Assembly (NCBI RefSeq): GCF_026151205.1
Contig: NC_087075.1
Coordinates: forward strand, 16,054,571 to 16,114,570
Reading direction: 5' to 3'
DNA length: 60,000 nt
Origin: Bolinopsis microptera
Lineage: Eukaryota; Ctenophora; Tentaculata; Lobata; Bolinopsidae
Shown: positions 33,601-46,490 of the stretch, one piece after another
Position numbering within the stretch: the stretch's first letter is position 1
Layout: every line of letters begins with the position of its first letter
The notes under the pieces: model-generated
Told to the model about the DNA's origin: nothing
The model's database searches: none
Seen by the model: only the letters and a program-made list of their open reading frames with translations
Translations under genes and position numbers: made by a program

Positions 33601-35077
33601 CTCACCTCCTCTTACTAGGGTTACTAGGGGGTTACCTGCCTCCTCTTATATAGTGTTACTAGGGGGTTACTCACCTCCTCTTACTAGGGTTACTAGGGGG
33701 TTACCTGCCTCCTCTTACTAGGGTTACTAGGGGGTTACTCACCTCCTCTTACTAGTGTTACTAGGGGGTTACCTGCCTCCTCTTACTAGGGTTACTAGGG
33801 GGTTACCTGCCTCCTCTTATATAGTGTTACTAGGGGGTTACTCACCTCCTCTTACTAGGGTTACTAGGGGGTTACCTGCCTCCTCTTACTAGGGTTACTA
33901 GGGGGTTACTCACCTCCTCTTACTAGGGTTACTAGGGGGTTACTCACCTCCTCTTACTAGTGTTACTAGGGGGTTACCTGCCTCCTCTTACTAGTGTTAC
34001 TAGGGGGTTACCTGCCTCCTCTTACTAGGGTTACTAGGGGGTTACCTGCCTCCTCTTACTAGGGTTACTAGGGGGTTACTCACCTCCTCTTACTAGGGTT
34101 ACTAGGGGGTTACTCACCTCCTCTTACTAGTGTTACTAGGGGGTTACTCACCTCCTCTTACTAGTGTTACTAGGGGGTTACCTGCCTCCTCTTACTAGTG
34201 TTACTAGGGGGTTACCTGCCTCCTCTTACTAGGGTTACTAGGGGGTTACTCACCTCCTCTTACTAGTGTTACTAGGGGGTTACCTGCCTCCTCTTACTAG
34301 TGTTACTAGGGGGTTACCTGCCTCCTCTTACTAGTGTTACTAGGGGGTTACTCACCTCCTCTTACTAGGGTTACTAGGGGGTTACTCACCTCCTCTTACT
34401 AGTGTTACTAGGGGGTTACCTGCCTCCTCTTACTAGTGTTACTAGGGGGTTACCTGCCTCCTCTTACTAGGGTTACTAGGGGGTTACCTGCCTCCTCTTA
34501 CTAGGGTTACTAGGGGGTTACCTGCCTCCTCTTATATAGTGTTACTAGGGGGTTACCTGCCTCCTCTTACTAGGGTTACTAGGGGGTTACCTGCCTCCTC
34601 TTACTAGGGTTACTAGGGGGTTACTCACCTCCTCTTACTAGGGTTACTAGGGGGTTACCTGCCTCCTCTTACTAGGGTTACTAGGGGGTTACCTGCCTCC
34701 TCTTACTAGGGTTACTAGGGGGTTACCTGCCTCCTCTTACTAGGGTTACTAGGGGGTTACTCACCTCCTCTTACTAGGGTTACTAGGGGGTTACCTGCCT
34801 CCTCTTACTAGGGTTACTAGGGGGTTACCTGCCTCCTCTTACTAGGGTTACTAGGGGGTTACTCACCTCCTCTTACTAGGGTTACTAGGGGGTTACCTGC
34901 CTCCTCTTACTAGTGTTACTAGGGGGTTACCTGCCTCCTCTTACTAGGGTTACTAGGGGGTTACCTGCCTCCTCTTACTAGGGTTACTAGGGGGTTACCT
35001 GCCTCCTCTTACTAGGGTTACTAGGGGGTTACTCACCTCCTCTTACTAGGGTTACTAGAGGGTTACCTGCCTCCTCT
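24637..35077. repeat. One higher-order period of the 34-bp array (10,441 bp), arbitrary phase
   Basis: Delimited by matching TATATAG variant units at 24,637 and 35,078. A second TATATAG unit preceded by a TTACTCACC-type or related word follows about 204 bp later in each (24,841 and 35,283). The starting point is only a convenient marker, since a tandem array has no natural start. Confidence 0.7.
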
Positions 35078-38000
35078 TATATAGTGTTACTAGGGGGTTA
35101 CCTGCCTCCTCTTACTAGGGTTACTAGGGGGTTACCTGCCTCCTCTTACTAGGGTTACTAGGGGGTTACTCACCTTCTCTTACTAGGGTTACTAGGGGGT
35201 TACCTGCCTCCTCTTACTAGGGTTACTAGGGGGTTACTCACCTCCTCTTACTAGTGTTACTAGGGGGTTACTCACCTCCTCTTATATAGTGTTACTAGGG
35301 GGTTACCTGCCTCCTCTTACTAGGGTTACTAGGGGGTTACCTGCCTCCTCTTATATAGTGTTACTAGGGGGTTACCTGCCTCCTCTTACTAGGGTTACTA
35401 GGGGGTTACCTGCCTCCTCTTACTAGGGTTACTAGGGGGTTACCTGCCTCCTCTTACTAGTGTTACTAGGGGGTTACCTGCCTCCTCTTACTAGGGTTAC
35501 TAGGGGGTTACCTGCCTCCTCTTATATTGTTACTAGGGGGTTACCTGCCTCCTCTTACTAGGGTTACTAGGGGGTTACCTGCCTCCTCTTACTAGTGTTA
35601 CTAGGGGGTTACTCACCTCCTCTTACTAGTGTTACTAGGGGGTTACTTACCTCCTCTTACTAGTGTTACTAGGGGGTTACCTGCCTCCTCTTACTAGTGT
35701 TACTAGGGGGTTACCTGCCTCCTCTTACTAGGGTTACTAGGGGGTTACCTGCCTCCTCTTAATAGTGTTACTAGGGGGTTACCTGCCTCCTCTTAATAGT
35801 GTTACTAGGGGGTTACCTGCCTCCTCTTACTAGTGTTACTAGGGGGTTACCTGCCTCCTCTTATAGTGTTACTAGGGGGTTACCTGCCTCCTCTTATATA
35901 GTGTTACTAGGGGGTTACCTGCCTCCTCTTACTAGTGTTACTAGGGGGTTACTCACCTCCTCTTATATAGTGTTACTAGGGGGTTACCTGCCTCCTCTTA
36001 CTAGTGTTACTAGGGGGTTACCTGCCTCCTCTTACTAGTGTTACTAGGGGGTTACCTGCCTCCTCTTATATAGTGTTACTAGGGGGTTACCTGCCTCCTC
36101 TTACTAGTGTTACTAGGGGGTTACCTGCCTCCTCTTACTAGTGTTACTAGGGGGTTACCTGCCTCCTCTTATATAGTGTTACTAGGGGGTTACCTGCCTC
36201 CTCTTACTAGTGTTACTAGGGGGTTACCTGCCTCCTCTTATATAGTGTTACTAGGGGGTTACCTGCCTCCTCTTACTAGTGTTACTAGGGGGTTACCTGC
36301 CTCCTCTTATATAGTGTTACTAGGGGGTTACCTGCCTCCTCTTACTAGTGTTACTAGGGGGTTACCTGCCTCCTCTTACTAGTGTTACTAGGGGGTTACC
36401 TGCCTCCTCTTACTAGTGTTACTAGGGGGTTACCTGCCTCCTCTTACTAGTGTTACTAGGGGGTTACTCACCTCCTCTTACTAGTGTTACTAGGGGGTTA
36501 CCTGCCTCCTCTTACTAGTGTTACTAGGGGGTTACCTGCCTCCTCTTATAGTGTTACTAGGGGGTTACTCACCTCCTCTTACTAGGGTTACTAGGGGGTT
36601 ACCTGCCTCCTCTTATATAGTGTTACTAGGGGGTTACCTGCCTCCTCTTACTAGTGTTACTAGGGGGTTACCTGCCTCCTCTTATATAGTGTTACTAGGG
36701 GGTTACCTGCCTCCTCTTACTAGTGTTACTAGGGGGTTACCTGCCTCCTCTTACTAGGGTTACTAGGGGGTTACTCACCTCCTCTTACTAGGGTTACTAG
36801 GGGGTTACCTGCCTCCTCTTACTAGGGTTACTAGGGGGTTACCTGCCTCCTCTTACTAGTGTTACTAGGGGGTTACCTGCCTCCTCTTACTAGTGTTACT
36901 AGGGGGTTACCTGCCTCCTCTTACTAGTGTTACTAGGGGGTTACCTGCCTCCTCTTACTAGGGTTACTAGGGGGTTACCTGCCTCCTCTTACTAGTGTTA
37001 CTAGGGGGTTACTCACCTCCTCTTACTAGGGTTACTAGGGGGTTACCTGCCTCCTCTTACTAGGGTTACTAGGGGGTTACTCACCTCCTCTTACTAGGGT
37101 TACTAGGGGGTTACCTGCCTCCTCTTACTAGTGTTACTAGGGGGTTACCTGCCTCCTCTTACTAGGGTTACTAGGGGGTTACCTGCCTCCTCTTACTAGG
37201 GTTACTAGGGGGTTACCTGCCTCCTCTTACTAGGGTTACTAGGGGGTTACCTGCCTCCTCTTATATAGTGTTACTAGGGGGTTACCTGCCTCCTCTTACT
37301 AGTGTTACTAGGGGGTTACCTGCCTCCTCTTACTAGGGTTACTAGGGGGTTACCTGCCTCCTCTTACTAGTGTTACTAGGGGGTTACTCACCTCCTCTTA
37401 CTAGGGTTACTAGGGGGTTACCTGCCTCCTCTTACTAGTGTTACTAGGGGGTTACCTGCCTCCTCTTACTAGGGTTACTAGGGGGTTACCTGCCTCCTCT
37501 TACTAGTGTTACTAGGGGGTTACTCACCTCCTCTTACTAGGGTTACTAGGGGGTTACCTGCCTCCTCTTACTAGGGTTACTAGGGGGTTACCTGCCTCCT
37601 CTTACTAGGGTTACTAGGGGGTTACCTGCCTCCTCTTACTAGGGTTACTAGGGGGTTACCTGCCTCCTCTTACTAGTGTTACTAGGGGGTTACCTGCCTC
37701 CTCTTACTAGGGTTACTAGGGGGTTACCTGCCTCCTCTTACTAGGGTTACTAGGGGGTTACCTGCCTCCTCTTACTAGGGTTACTAGGGGGTTACTCACC
37801 TCCTCTTACTAGGGTTACTAGGGGGTTACCTGCCTCCTCTTACTAGGGTTACTAGGGGGTTACTCACCTCCTCTTACTAGGGTTACTAGGGGGTTACCTG
37901 CCTCCTCTTACTAGGGTTACTAGGGGGTTACCTGCCTCCTCTTACTAGGGTTACTAGGGGGTTACCTGCCTCCTCTTACTAGGGTTACTAGGGGGTTACC

Positions 38001-41000
38001 TGCCTCCTCTTACTAGTGTTACTAGGGGGTTACCTGCCTCCTCTTACTAGGGTTACTAGGGGGTTACCTGCCTCCTCTTACTAGGGTTACTAGGGGGTTA
38101 CCTGCCTCCTCTTACTAGGGTTACTAGGGGGTTACCTGCCTCCTCTTACTAGGGTTACTAGGGGGTTACCTGCCTCCTCTTACTAGGGTTACTAGGGGGT
38201 TACTCACCTCCTCTTACTAGGGTTACTAGGGGGTTACCTGCCTCCTCTTACTAGGGTTACTAGGGGGTTACCTGCCTCCTCTTACTAGGGTTACTAGGGG
38301 GTTACCTGCCTCCTCTTACTAGGGTTACTAGGGGGTTACCTGCCTCCTCTTACTAGGGTTACTAGGGGGTTACCTGCCTCCTCTTACTAGGGTTACTAGG
38401 GGGTTACCTGCCTCCTCTTACTAGGGTTACTAGGGGGTTACTCACCTCCTCTTACTAGGGTTACTAGGGGGTTACCTGCCTCCTCTTACTAGGGTTACTA
38501 GGGGGTTACTCACCTCCTCTTACTAGGGTTACTAGGGGGTTACTCACCTCCTCTTACTAGGGTTACTAGGGGGTTACCTGCCTCCTCTTACTAGGGTTAC
38601 TAGGGGGTTACTCACCTCCTCTTACTAGTGTTACTAGGGGGTTACCTGCCTCCTCTTACTAGGGTTACTAGGGGGTTACCTGCCTCCTCTTACTAGGGTT
38701 ACTAGGGGGTTACCTGCCTCCTCTTACTAGGGTTACTAGGGGGTTACTCACCTCCTCTTACTAGGGTTACTAGGGGGTTACCTGCCTCCTCTTACTAGGG
38801 TTACTAGGGGGTTACTCACCTCCTCTTACTAGGGTTACTAGGGGGTTACCTGCCTCCTCTTACTAGGGTTACTAGGGGGTTACTCACCTCCTCTTACTAG
38901 GGTTACTAGGGGGTTACCTGCCTCCTCTTACTAGGGTTACTAGGGGGTTACCTGCCTCCTCTTACTAGGGTTACTAGGGGGTTACCTGCCTCCTCTTACT
39001 AGGGTTACTAGGGGGTTACTCACCTCCTCTTACTAGGGTTACTAGGGGGTTACCTGCCTCCTCTTACTAGGGTTACTAGGGGGTTACTCACCTCCTCTTA
39101 CTAGGGTTACTAGGGGGTTACCTGCCTCCTCTTACTAGTGTTACTAGGGGGTTACTCACCTCCTCTTACTAGGGTTACTAGGGGGTTACCTGCCTCCTCT
39201 TACTAGGGTTACTAGGGGGTTACTCACCTCCTCTTACTAGGGTTACTAGGGGGTTACCTGCCTCCTCTTACTAGTGTTACTAGGGGGTCACTCACCTCCT
39301 CTTACTAGGGTTACTAGGGGGTTACTCACCTCCTCTTACTAGGGTTACTAGGGGGTTACCTGCCTCCTCTTACTAGGGTTACTAGGGGGTTACTTACCTC
39401 CTCTTACTAGGGTTACTAGGGGGTTACTCACCTCCTCTTACTAGGGTTACTAGGGGGTTACCTGCCTCCTCTTACTAGGGTTACTAGGGGGTTACCTGCC
39501 TCCTCTTACTAGGGTTACTAGGGGGTTACTCACCTCCTCTTACTAGGGTTACTAGGGGGTCACTCACCTCCTCTTACTAGGGTTACTAGGGGGTCACTCA
39601 CCTCCTCTTACTAGGGTTACTAGGGGGTCACTCACCTCCTCTTACTAGGGTTACTAGGGGGTTACCTGCCTCCTCTTACTAGGGTTACTAGGGGGTTACC
39701 TGCCTCCTCTTACTAGGGTTACTAGGGGGTTACTCACCTCCTCTTACTAGGGTTACTAGGGGGTTACTCACCTCCTCTTACTAGTGTTACTAGGGGGTCA
39801 CTCACCTCCTCTTACTAGGGTTACTAGGGGGTCACTCACCTCCTCTTACTAGGGTTACTAGGGGGTTACTCACCTCCTCTTACTAGGGTTACTAGGGGGT
39901 TACCTGCCTCCTCTTACTAGGGTTACTAGGGGGTTACTCACCTCCTCTTACTAGGGTTACTAGGGGGTTACCTGCCTCCTCTTACTAGGGTTACTAGGGG
40001 GTTACCTGCCTCCTCTTACTAGGGTTACTAGGGGGTTACCTGCCTCCTCTTACTAGGGTTACTAGGGGGTTACCTGCCTCCTCTTACTAGGGTTACTAGG
40101 GGGTTACTCACCTCCTCTTACTAGGGTTACTAGGGGGTTACCTGCCTCCTCTTACTAGGGTTACTAGGGGGTTACTCACCTCCTCTTACTAGGGTTACTA
40201 GGGGGTTACCTGCCTCCTCTTACTAGGGTTACTAGGGGGTCACTCACCTCCTCTTACTAGGGTTACTAGGGGGTTACTCACCTCCTCTTACTAGGGTTAC
40301 TAGGGGGTTACCTGCCTCCTCTTACTAGGGTTACTAGGGGGTTACCTGCCTCCTCTTACTAGGGTTACTAGGGGGTTACTCACCTCCTCTTACTAGGGTT
40401 ACTAGGGGGTTACCTGCCTCCTCTTACTAGGGTTACTAGGGGGTTACTCACCTCCTCTTACTAGGGTTACTAGGGGGTTACTCACCTCCTCTTACTAGGG
40501 TTACTAGGGGGTTACCTGCCTCCTCTTACTAGGGTTACTAGGGGGTTACTCACCTCCTCTTACTAGGGTTACTAGGGGGTTACTCACCTCCTCTTACTAG
40601 GGTTACTAGGGGGTCACTCACTACCTCTTACTAGGGTTACTAGGGGGTTACCTGCCTCCTCTTACTAGGGTTACTAGGGGGTTACTCACCTCCTCTTACT
40701 AGGGTTACTAGGGGGTTACCTGCCTCCTCTTACTAGTGTTACTAGGGGGTTACCTGCCTCCTCTTACTAGGGTTACTAGGGGGTCACTCACCTCCTCTTA
40801 CTAGGGTTACTAGGGGGTTACCTGCCTCCTCTTACTAGGGTTACTAGGGGGTTACTCACCTCCTCTTACTAGGGTTACTAGGGGGTTACCTGCCTCCTCT
40901 TACTAGGGTTACTAGGGGGTTACCTGCCTCCTCTTACTAGGGTTACTAGGGGGTTACTCACCTCCTCTTACTAGTGTTACTAGGGGGTTACTCACCTCCT

Positions 41001-44000
41001 CTTACTAGGGTTACTAGGGGGTTACCTCCTCCTCTTACTAGGGTTACTAGGGGGTTACCTGCCTCCTCTTACTAGGGTTACTAGGGGGTTACTCACCTCC
41101 TCTTACTAGGGTTACTAGGGGGTTACCTGCCTCCTCTTACTAGGGTTACTAGGGGGTTACCTGCCTCCTCTTACTAGGGTTACTAGGGGGTTACCTGCCT
41201 CCTCTTACTAGTGTTACTAGGGGGTTACCTGCCTCCTCTTACTAGGGTTACTAGGGGGTTACCTGCCTCCTCTTACTAGGGTTACTAGGGGGTTACCTCC
41301 TCCTCTTACTAGGGTTACTAGGGGGTTACCTGCCTCCTCTTACTAGTGTTACTAGGGGGTTACCTCCTCCTCTTACTAGGGTTACTAGGGGGTTACCTGC
41401 CTCCTCTTACTAGGGTTACTAGGGGGTTACCTGCCTCCTCTTACTAGGGTTACTAGGGGGTTACTCACCTCCTCTTACTAGGGTTACTAGGGGGTTACCT
41501 GCCTCCTCTTACTAGTGTTACTAGGGGGTTACTCACCTCCTCTTACTAGGGTTACTAGGGGGTTACCTGCCTCCTCTTACTAGGGTTACTAGGGGGTTAC
41601 CTGCCTCCTCTTACTAGTGTTACTAGGGGGTTACTCACCTCCTCTTACTAGGGTTACTAGGGGGTTACCTGCCTCCTCTTACTAGGGTTACTAGGGGGTT
41701 ACCTGCCTCCTCTTACTAGTGTTACTAGGGGGTTACCTGCCTCCTCTTACTAGGGTTACTAGGGGGTTACCTGCCTCCTCTTACTAGGGTTACTAGGGGG
41801 TTACCTGCAACCTCTTATCTAGGGTTACTAGGGGGTTACTCACCTCCTCTTACTAGGGTTACTAGGGGGTTACCTGCATCCTCTTATATAGTGTTACTAG
41901 GGGGTTACTCACCTCCTCTTACTAGGGTTACTAGGGGGTTACCTGCCTCCTCTTACTAGGGTTACTAGGGGGTTACCTGCCTCCTCTTATATGGTTACTA
42001 GGGGGTTACCTGCCTCCTCTTACTAGGGTTACTAGGGGGTTACCTGCCTCCTCTTACTAGGGTTACTAGGGGGTTACTCACCTCCTCTTACTAGGGTTAC
42101 TAGGGGGTTACCTGCCTCCTCTTACTAGGGTTACTAGGGGGTTACCTGCCTCCTCTTATATAGTGTTACTAGGGGGTTACTCACCTCCTCTTACTAGGGT
42201 TACTAGGGGGTTACTCACCTCCTCTTACTAGTGTTACTAGGGGGTTACCTGCCTCCTCTTACTAGTGTTACTAGGGGGATACCTGCAACCTCTTATATAG
42301 TGTTACTAGGGGGTTACCTGCCTCCTCTTACTAGGGTTACTAGGGGGTAACCTGCCTCCTCTTACTAGGGTTACTAGGGGGTTACCTGCCTCCTCTTACT
42401 AGGGTTACTAGGGGGTTACCTGCAACCTCTTACTAGTGTTACTAGGGGGTTACCTGCCTCCTCTTACTAGGGTTACTAGGGGGTTACCTGCCTCCTCTTA
42501 CTAGGGTTACTAGGGGGTCACCTGCCTCCTCTTATATAGTGTTACTAGGGGGTTACCTGCCTCCTCTTACTAGGGTTACTAGGGGGTTACCTGCCTCCTC
42601 TTACTAGGGTTACTAGGGGGTTACCTGCCTCCTCTTACTAGGGTTACTAGGGGGATACCTGCAACCTCTTATATAGTGTTACTAGGGGGTCACTCACCTC
42701 CTCTTACTAGGGTTACTAGGGGGATACCTGCAACCTCTTATATAGTGTTACTAGGGGGTTACCTGCCTCCTCTTACTAGGGTTACTAGGGGGTTACTCAC
42801 CTCCTCTTACTAGGGTTACTAGGGGGATACCTGCAACCTCTTATATAGTGTTACTAGGGGGTCACTCACCTCCTCTTACTAGGGTTACTAGGGGGTTACC
42901 TGCATCCTCTTATATAGTGTTACTAGGGGGTTACCTGCCTCCTCTTACTAGGGTTACTAGGGGGTTACTCACCTCCTCTTACTAGGGTTACTAGAGGGTT
43001 ACCTGCCTCCTCTTACTAGGGTTACTAGGGGGTTACCTGCCTCCTCTTACTAGGGTTACTAGGGGGTTACCTGCCTCCTCTTACTAGGGTTACTAGGGGG
43101 TTACCTGCCTCCTCTTACTAGGGTTACTAGGGGGTTACCTACCTCCTCTTACTAGTGTTACTAGGGGGTTACTCACCTCCTCTTACTAGTGTTACTAGGG
43201 GGTTACTCACCTCCTCTTACTAGGGTTACTAGGGGGTTACCTGCCTCCTCTTACTAGGGTTACTAGGGGGTTACCCACCTCCTCTTACTAGTGTTACTAG
43301 GGGGTTACTCACCTCGTCTTACTAGTGTTACTAGGGGGTTACTCACCTCCTCTTACTAGGGTTACTAGGGGGTTACCTGCCTCCTCTTACTAGTGTTACT
43401 AGGGGGTTACTCACCTCCTCTTACTAGGGTTACTAGGGGGTTACTCACCTCCTCTTACTAGTGTTACTAGGGGGTTACCTGCCTCCTCTTACTAGTGTTA
43501 CTAGGGGGTTACCTGCCTCCTCTTACTAGGGTTACTAGGGGGTTACTCACCTCCTCTTACTAGGGTTACTAGGGGGTTACTCACCTCCTCTTACTAGGGT
43601 TACTAGGGGGTTACCTGCCTCCTCTTACTAGGGTTACTAGGGGGTTACCTGCCTCCTCTTACTAGGGTTACTAGGGGGTTACCTGCCTCCTCTTACTAGT
43701 GTTACTAGGGGGTTACCTGCCTCCTCTTACTAGTGTTACTAGGGGGTTACCTGCCTCCTCTTACTAGTGTTACTAGGGGGTTACTCACCTCCTCTTACTA
43801 GTGTTACTAGGGGGTTACCTGCCTCCTCTTACTAGGGTTACTAGGGGGTTACCTGCCTCCTCTTACTAGTGTTACTAGGGGGTTACCTGCCTCCTCTTAC
43901 TAGGGTTACTAGGGGGTTACCTGCCTCCTCTTACTAGGGTTACTAGGGGGTTACCTGCCTCCTCTTACTAGTGTTACTAGGGGGTTACCTGCCTCCTCTT

Positions 44001-45531
44001 ACTAGGGTTACTAGGGGGTTACCTGCCTCCTCTTACTAGGGTTACTAGGGGGTTACCTGCCTCCTCTTACTAGGGTTACTAGGGGGTTACCTGCCTCCTC
44101 TTACTAGGGTTACTAGGGGGTTACTCACCTCCTCTTACTAGGGTTACTAGGGGGTTACCTGCCTCCTCTTACTAGGGTTACTAGGGGGTTACTCACCTCC
44201 TCTTACTAGGGTTACTAGGGGGTTACTCACCTCCTCTTACTAGGGTTACTAGGGGGTTACCTGCCTCCTCTTACTAGGGTTACTAGGGGGTTACTCACCT
44301 CCTCTTACTAGGGTTACTAGGGGGTTACCTGCCTCCTCTTACTAGGGTTACTAGGGGGTTACCTGCCTCCTCTTACTAGGGTTACTAGGGGGTTACCTGC
44401 CTCCTCTTACTAGTGTTACTAGGGGGTTACCTGCCTCCTCTTACTAGTGTTACTAGGGGGTTACCTGCCTCCTCTTACTAGGGTTACTAGGGGGTTACCT
44501 GCCTCCTCTTACTAGGGTTACTAGGGGGTTACCTGCCTCCTCTTACTAGGGTTACTAGGGGGTTACTCACCTCCTCTTACTAGGGTTACTAGGGGGTTAC
44601 CTGCCTCCTCTTACTAGGGTTACTAGGGGGTTACCTGCCTCCTCTTACTAGTGTTACTAGGGGGTTACCTGCCTCCTCTTACTAGGGTTACTAGGGGGTT
44701 ACTCACCTCCTCTTACTAGGGTTACTAGGGGGTTACCTGCCTCCTCTTACTAGGGTTACTAGGGGGTTACCTGCCTCCTCTTACTAGTGTTACTAGGGGG
44801 TTACCTGCCTCCTCTTACTAGGGTTACTAGGGGGTTACCTGCCTCCTCTTACTAGTGTTACTAGGGGGTTACCTGCCTCCTCTTACTAGTGTTACTAGGG
44901 GGTTACCTGCCTCCTCTTACTAGGGTTACTAGGGGGTTACTCACCTCCTCTTACTAGGGTTACTAGGGGGTTACCTGCCTCCTCTTATATAGTGTTACTA
45001 GGGGGTTACCTGCCTCCTCTTACTAGGGTTACTAGGGGGTTACCTGCCTCCTCTTACTAGGGTTACTAGGGGGTTACCTGCCCTCCTCTTACTAGTGTTA
45101 CTAGGGGGTTACCTGCCTCCTCTTACTAGGGTTACTAGGGGGTTACCTGCCTCCTCTTACTAGGGTTACTAGGGGGTTACCTGCCTCCTCTTACTAGGGT
45201 TACTAGGGGGTTACTCACCTCCTCTTACTAGGGTTACTAGGGGGTTACCTGCCTCCTCTTACTAGGGTTACTAGGGGGTTACCTGCCTCCTCTTACTAGG
45301 GTTACTAGGGGGTTACCTGCCTCCTCTTACTAGGGTTACTAGGGGGTTACCTGCCTCCTCTTACTAGTGTTACTAGGGGGTTACCTGCCTCCTCTTACTA
45401 GGGTTACTAGGGGGTTACCTGCCTCCTCTTACTAGGGTTACTAGGGGGTTACCTGCCTCCTCTTACTAGGGTTACTAGGGGGTTACTCACCTCCTCTTAC
45501 TAGGGTTACTAGGGGGTTACCTGCCTCCTCT
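35078..45531. repeat. Next higher-order period of the 34-bp array (10,454 bp), arbitrary phase
   Basis: Delimited by TATATAG units at 35,078 and 45,532, with the companion units at 35,283 and 45,738. Other paired landmarks between periods are TATATAG 32,213 and 42,670, the GATACCTGCAACC unit 31,823 and 42,279, and a TTACCTACC unit 32,684 and 43,141, all 10,456-10,457 bp apart. Confidence 0.75.
36170..36385. repeat. 69-bp dimer block in the 34-bp array
   Basis: A 35-bp ATATAG unit and a 34-bp ACTAG unit alternate, with TATATAG at 36,170, 36,239 and 36,308, exactly 69 bp apart. As 69 is a multiple of 3, this block stays open in one frame as a 23-residue repeat, which explains the longest open frame of the array. 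Confidence 0.85.
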
Positions 45532-46283
45532 TATATAGTGTTACTAGGGGGTTACCTGCCTCCTCTTACTAGTGTTACTAGGGGGTTACCTGCCTCCTCT
45601 TACTAGGGTTACTAGGGGGTTACCTGCCTCCTCTTACTAGGGTTACTAGGGGGTTACCTGCCTCCTCTTACTAGGGTTACTAGGGGGTTACTCACCTCCT
45701 CTTACTAGTGTTACTAGGGGGTTACTCAGCCTCCTCTTATATAGTGTTACTAGGGGGTTACCTGCCTCCTCTTACTAGGGTTACTAGGGGGTTACCTGCC
45801 TCCTCTTACTAGTGTTACTAGGGGGTTACCTGCCTCCTCTTACTAGGGTTACTAGGGGGTTACCTGCCTCCTCTTACTAGGGTTACTAGGGGGTTACCTA
45901 CCTCCTCTTACTAGTGTTACTAGGGGGTTACCTGCCTCCTCTTACTAGGGTTACTAGGGGGTTACCTGCCTCCTCTTACTAGTGTTACTAGGGGGTTACC
46001 TGCCTCCTCTTACTAGGGTTACTAGGGGGTTACCTGCCTCCTCTTATATAGTGTTACTAGGGGGTTACTCACCTCCTCTTACTAGTGTTACTAGGGGGTT
46101 ACTACCTCCTCTTACTAGTGTTACTAGGGGGTTACCTGCCTCCTCTTACTAGTGTTACTAGGGGGTTACCTGCCTCCTCTTACTAGGGTTACTAGGGGGT
46201 TACCTGCCTCCTCTTACTAGTGTTACTAGGGGGTTACCTGCCTCCTCTTATATAGTGTTACTAGGGGGTTACCTGCCTCCTCT

Positions 46284-46490
46284 TATATAGTGTTACTAGG
46301 GGGTTACCTGCCTCCTCTTACTAGTGTTACTAGGGGGTTACCTGCCTCCTCTTATATAGTGTTACTAGGGGGTTACCTGCCTCCTCTTACTAGTGTTACT
46401 AGGGGGTTACCTGCCTCCTCTTATATAGTGTTACTAGGGGGTTACCTGCCTCCTCTTACTAGTGTTACTAGGGGGTTACCTGCCTCCTCT
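46284..46490. repeat. Second 69-bp dimer block
   Basis: TATATAG at 46,284, 46,353 and 46,422, again 69 bp apart. The units at 46,353 and 46,422 match those at 35,898 and 35,966 at about the higher-order distance, so this block is partly the counterpart of the sequence just before the 36-kb block rather than of that block itself. Confidence 0.8.
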
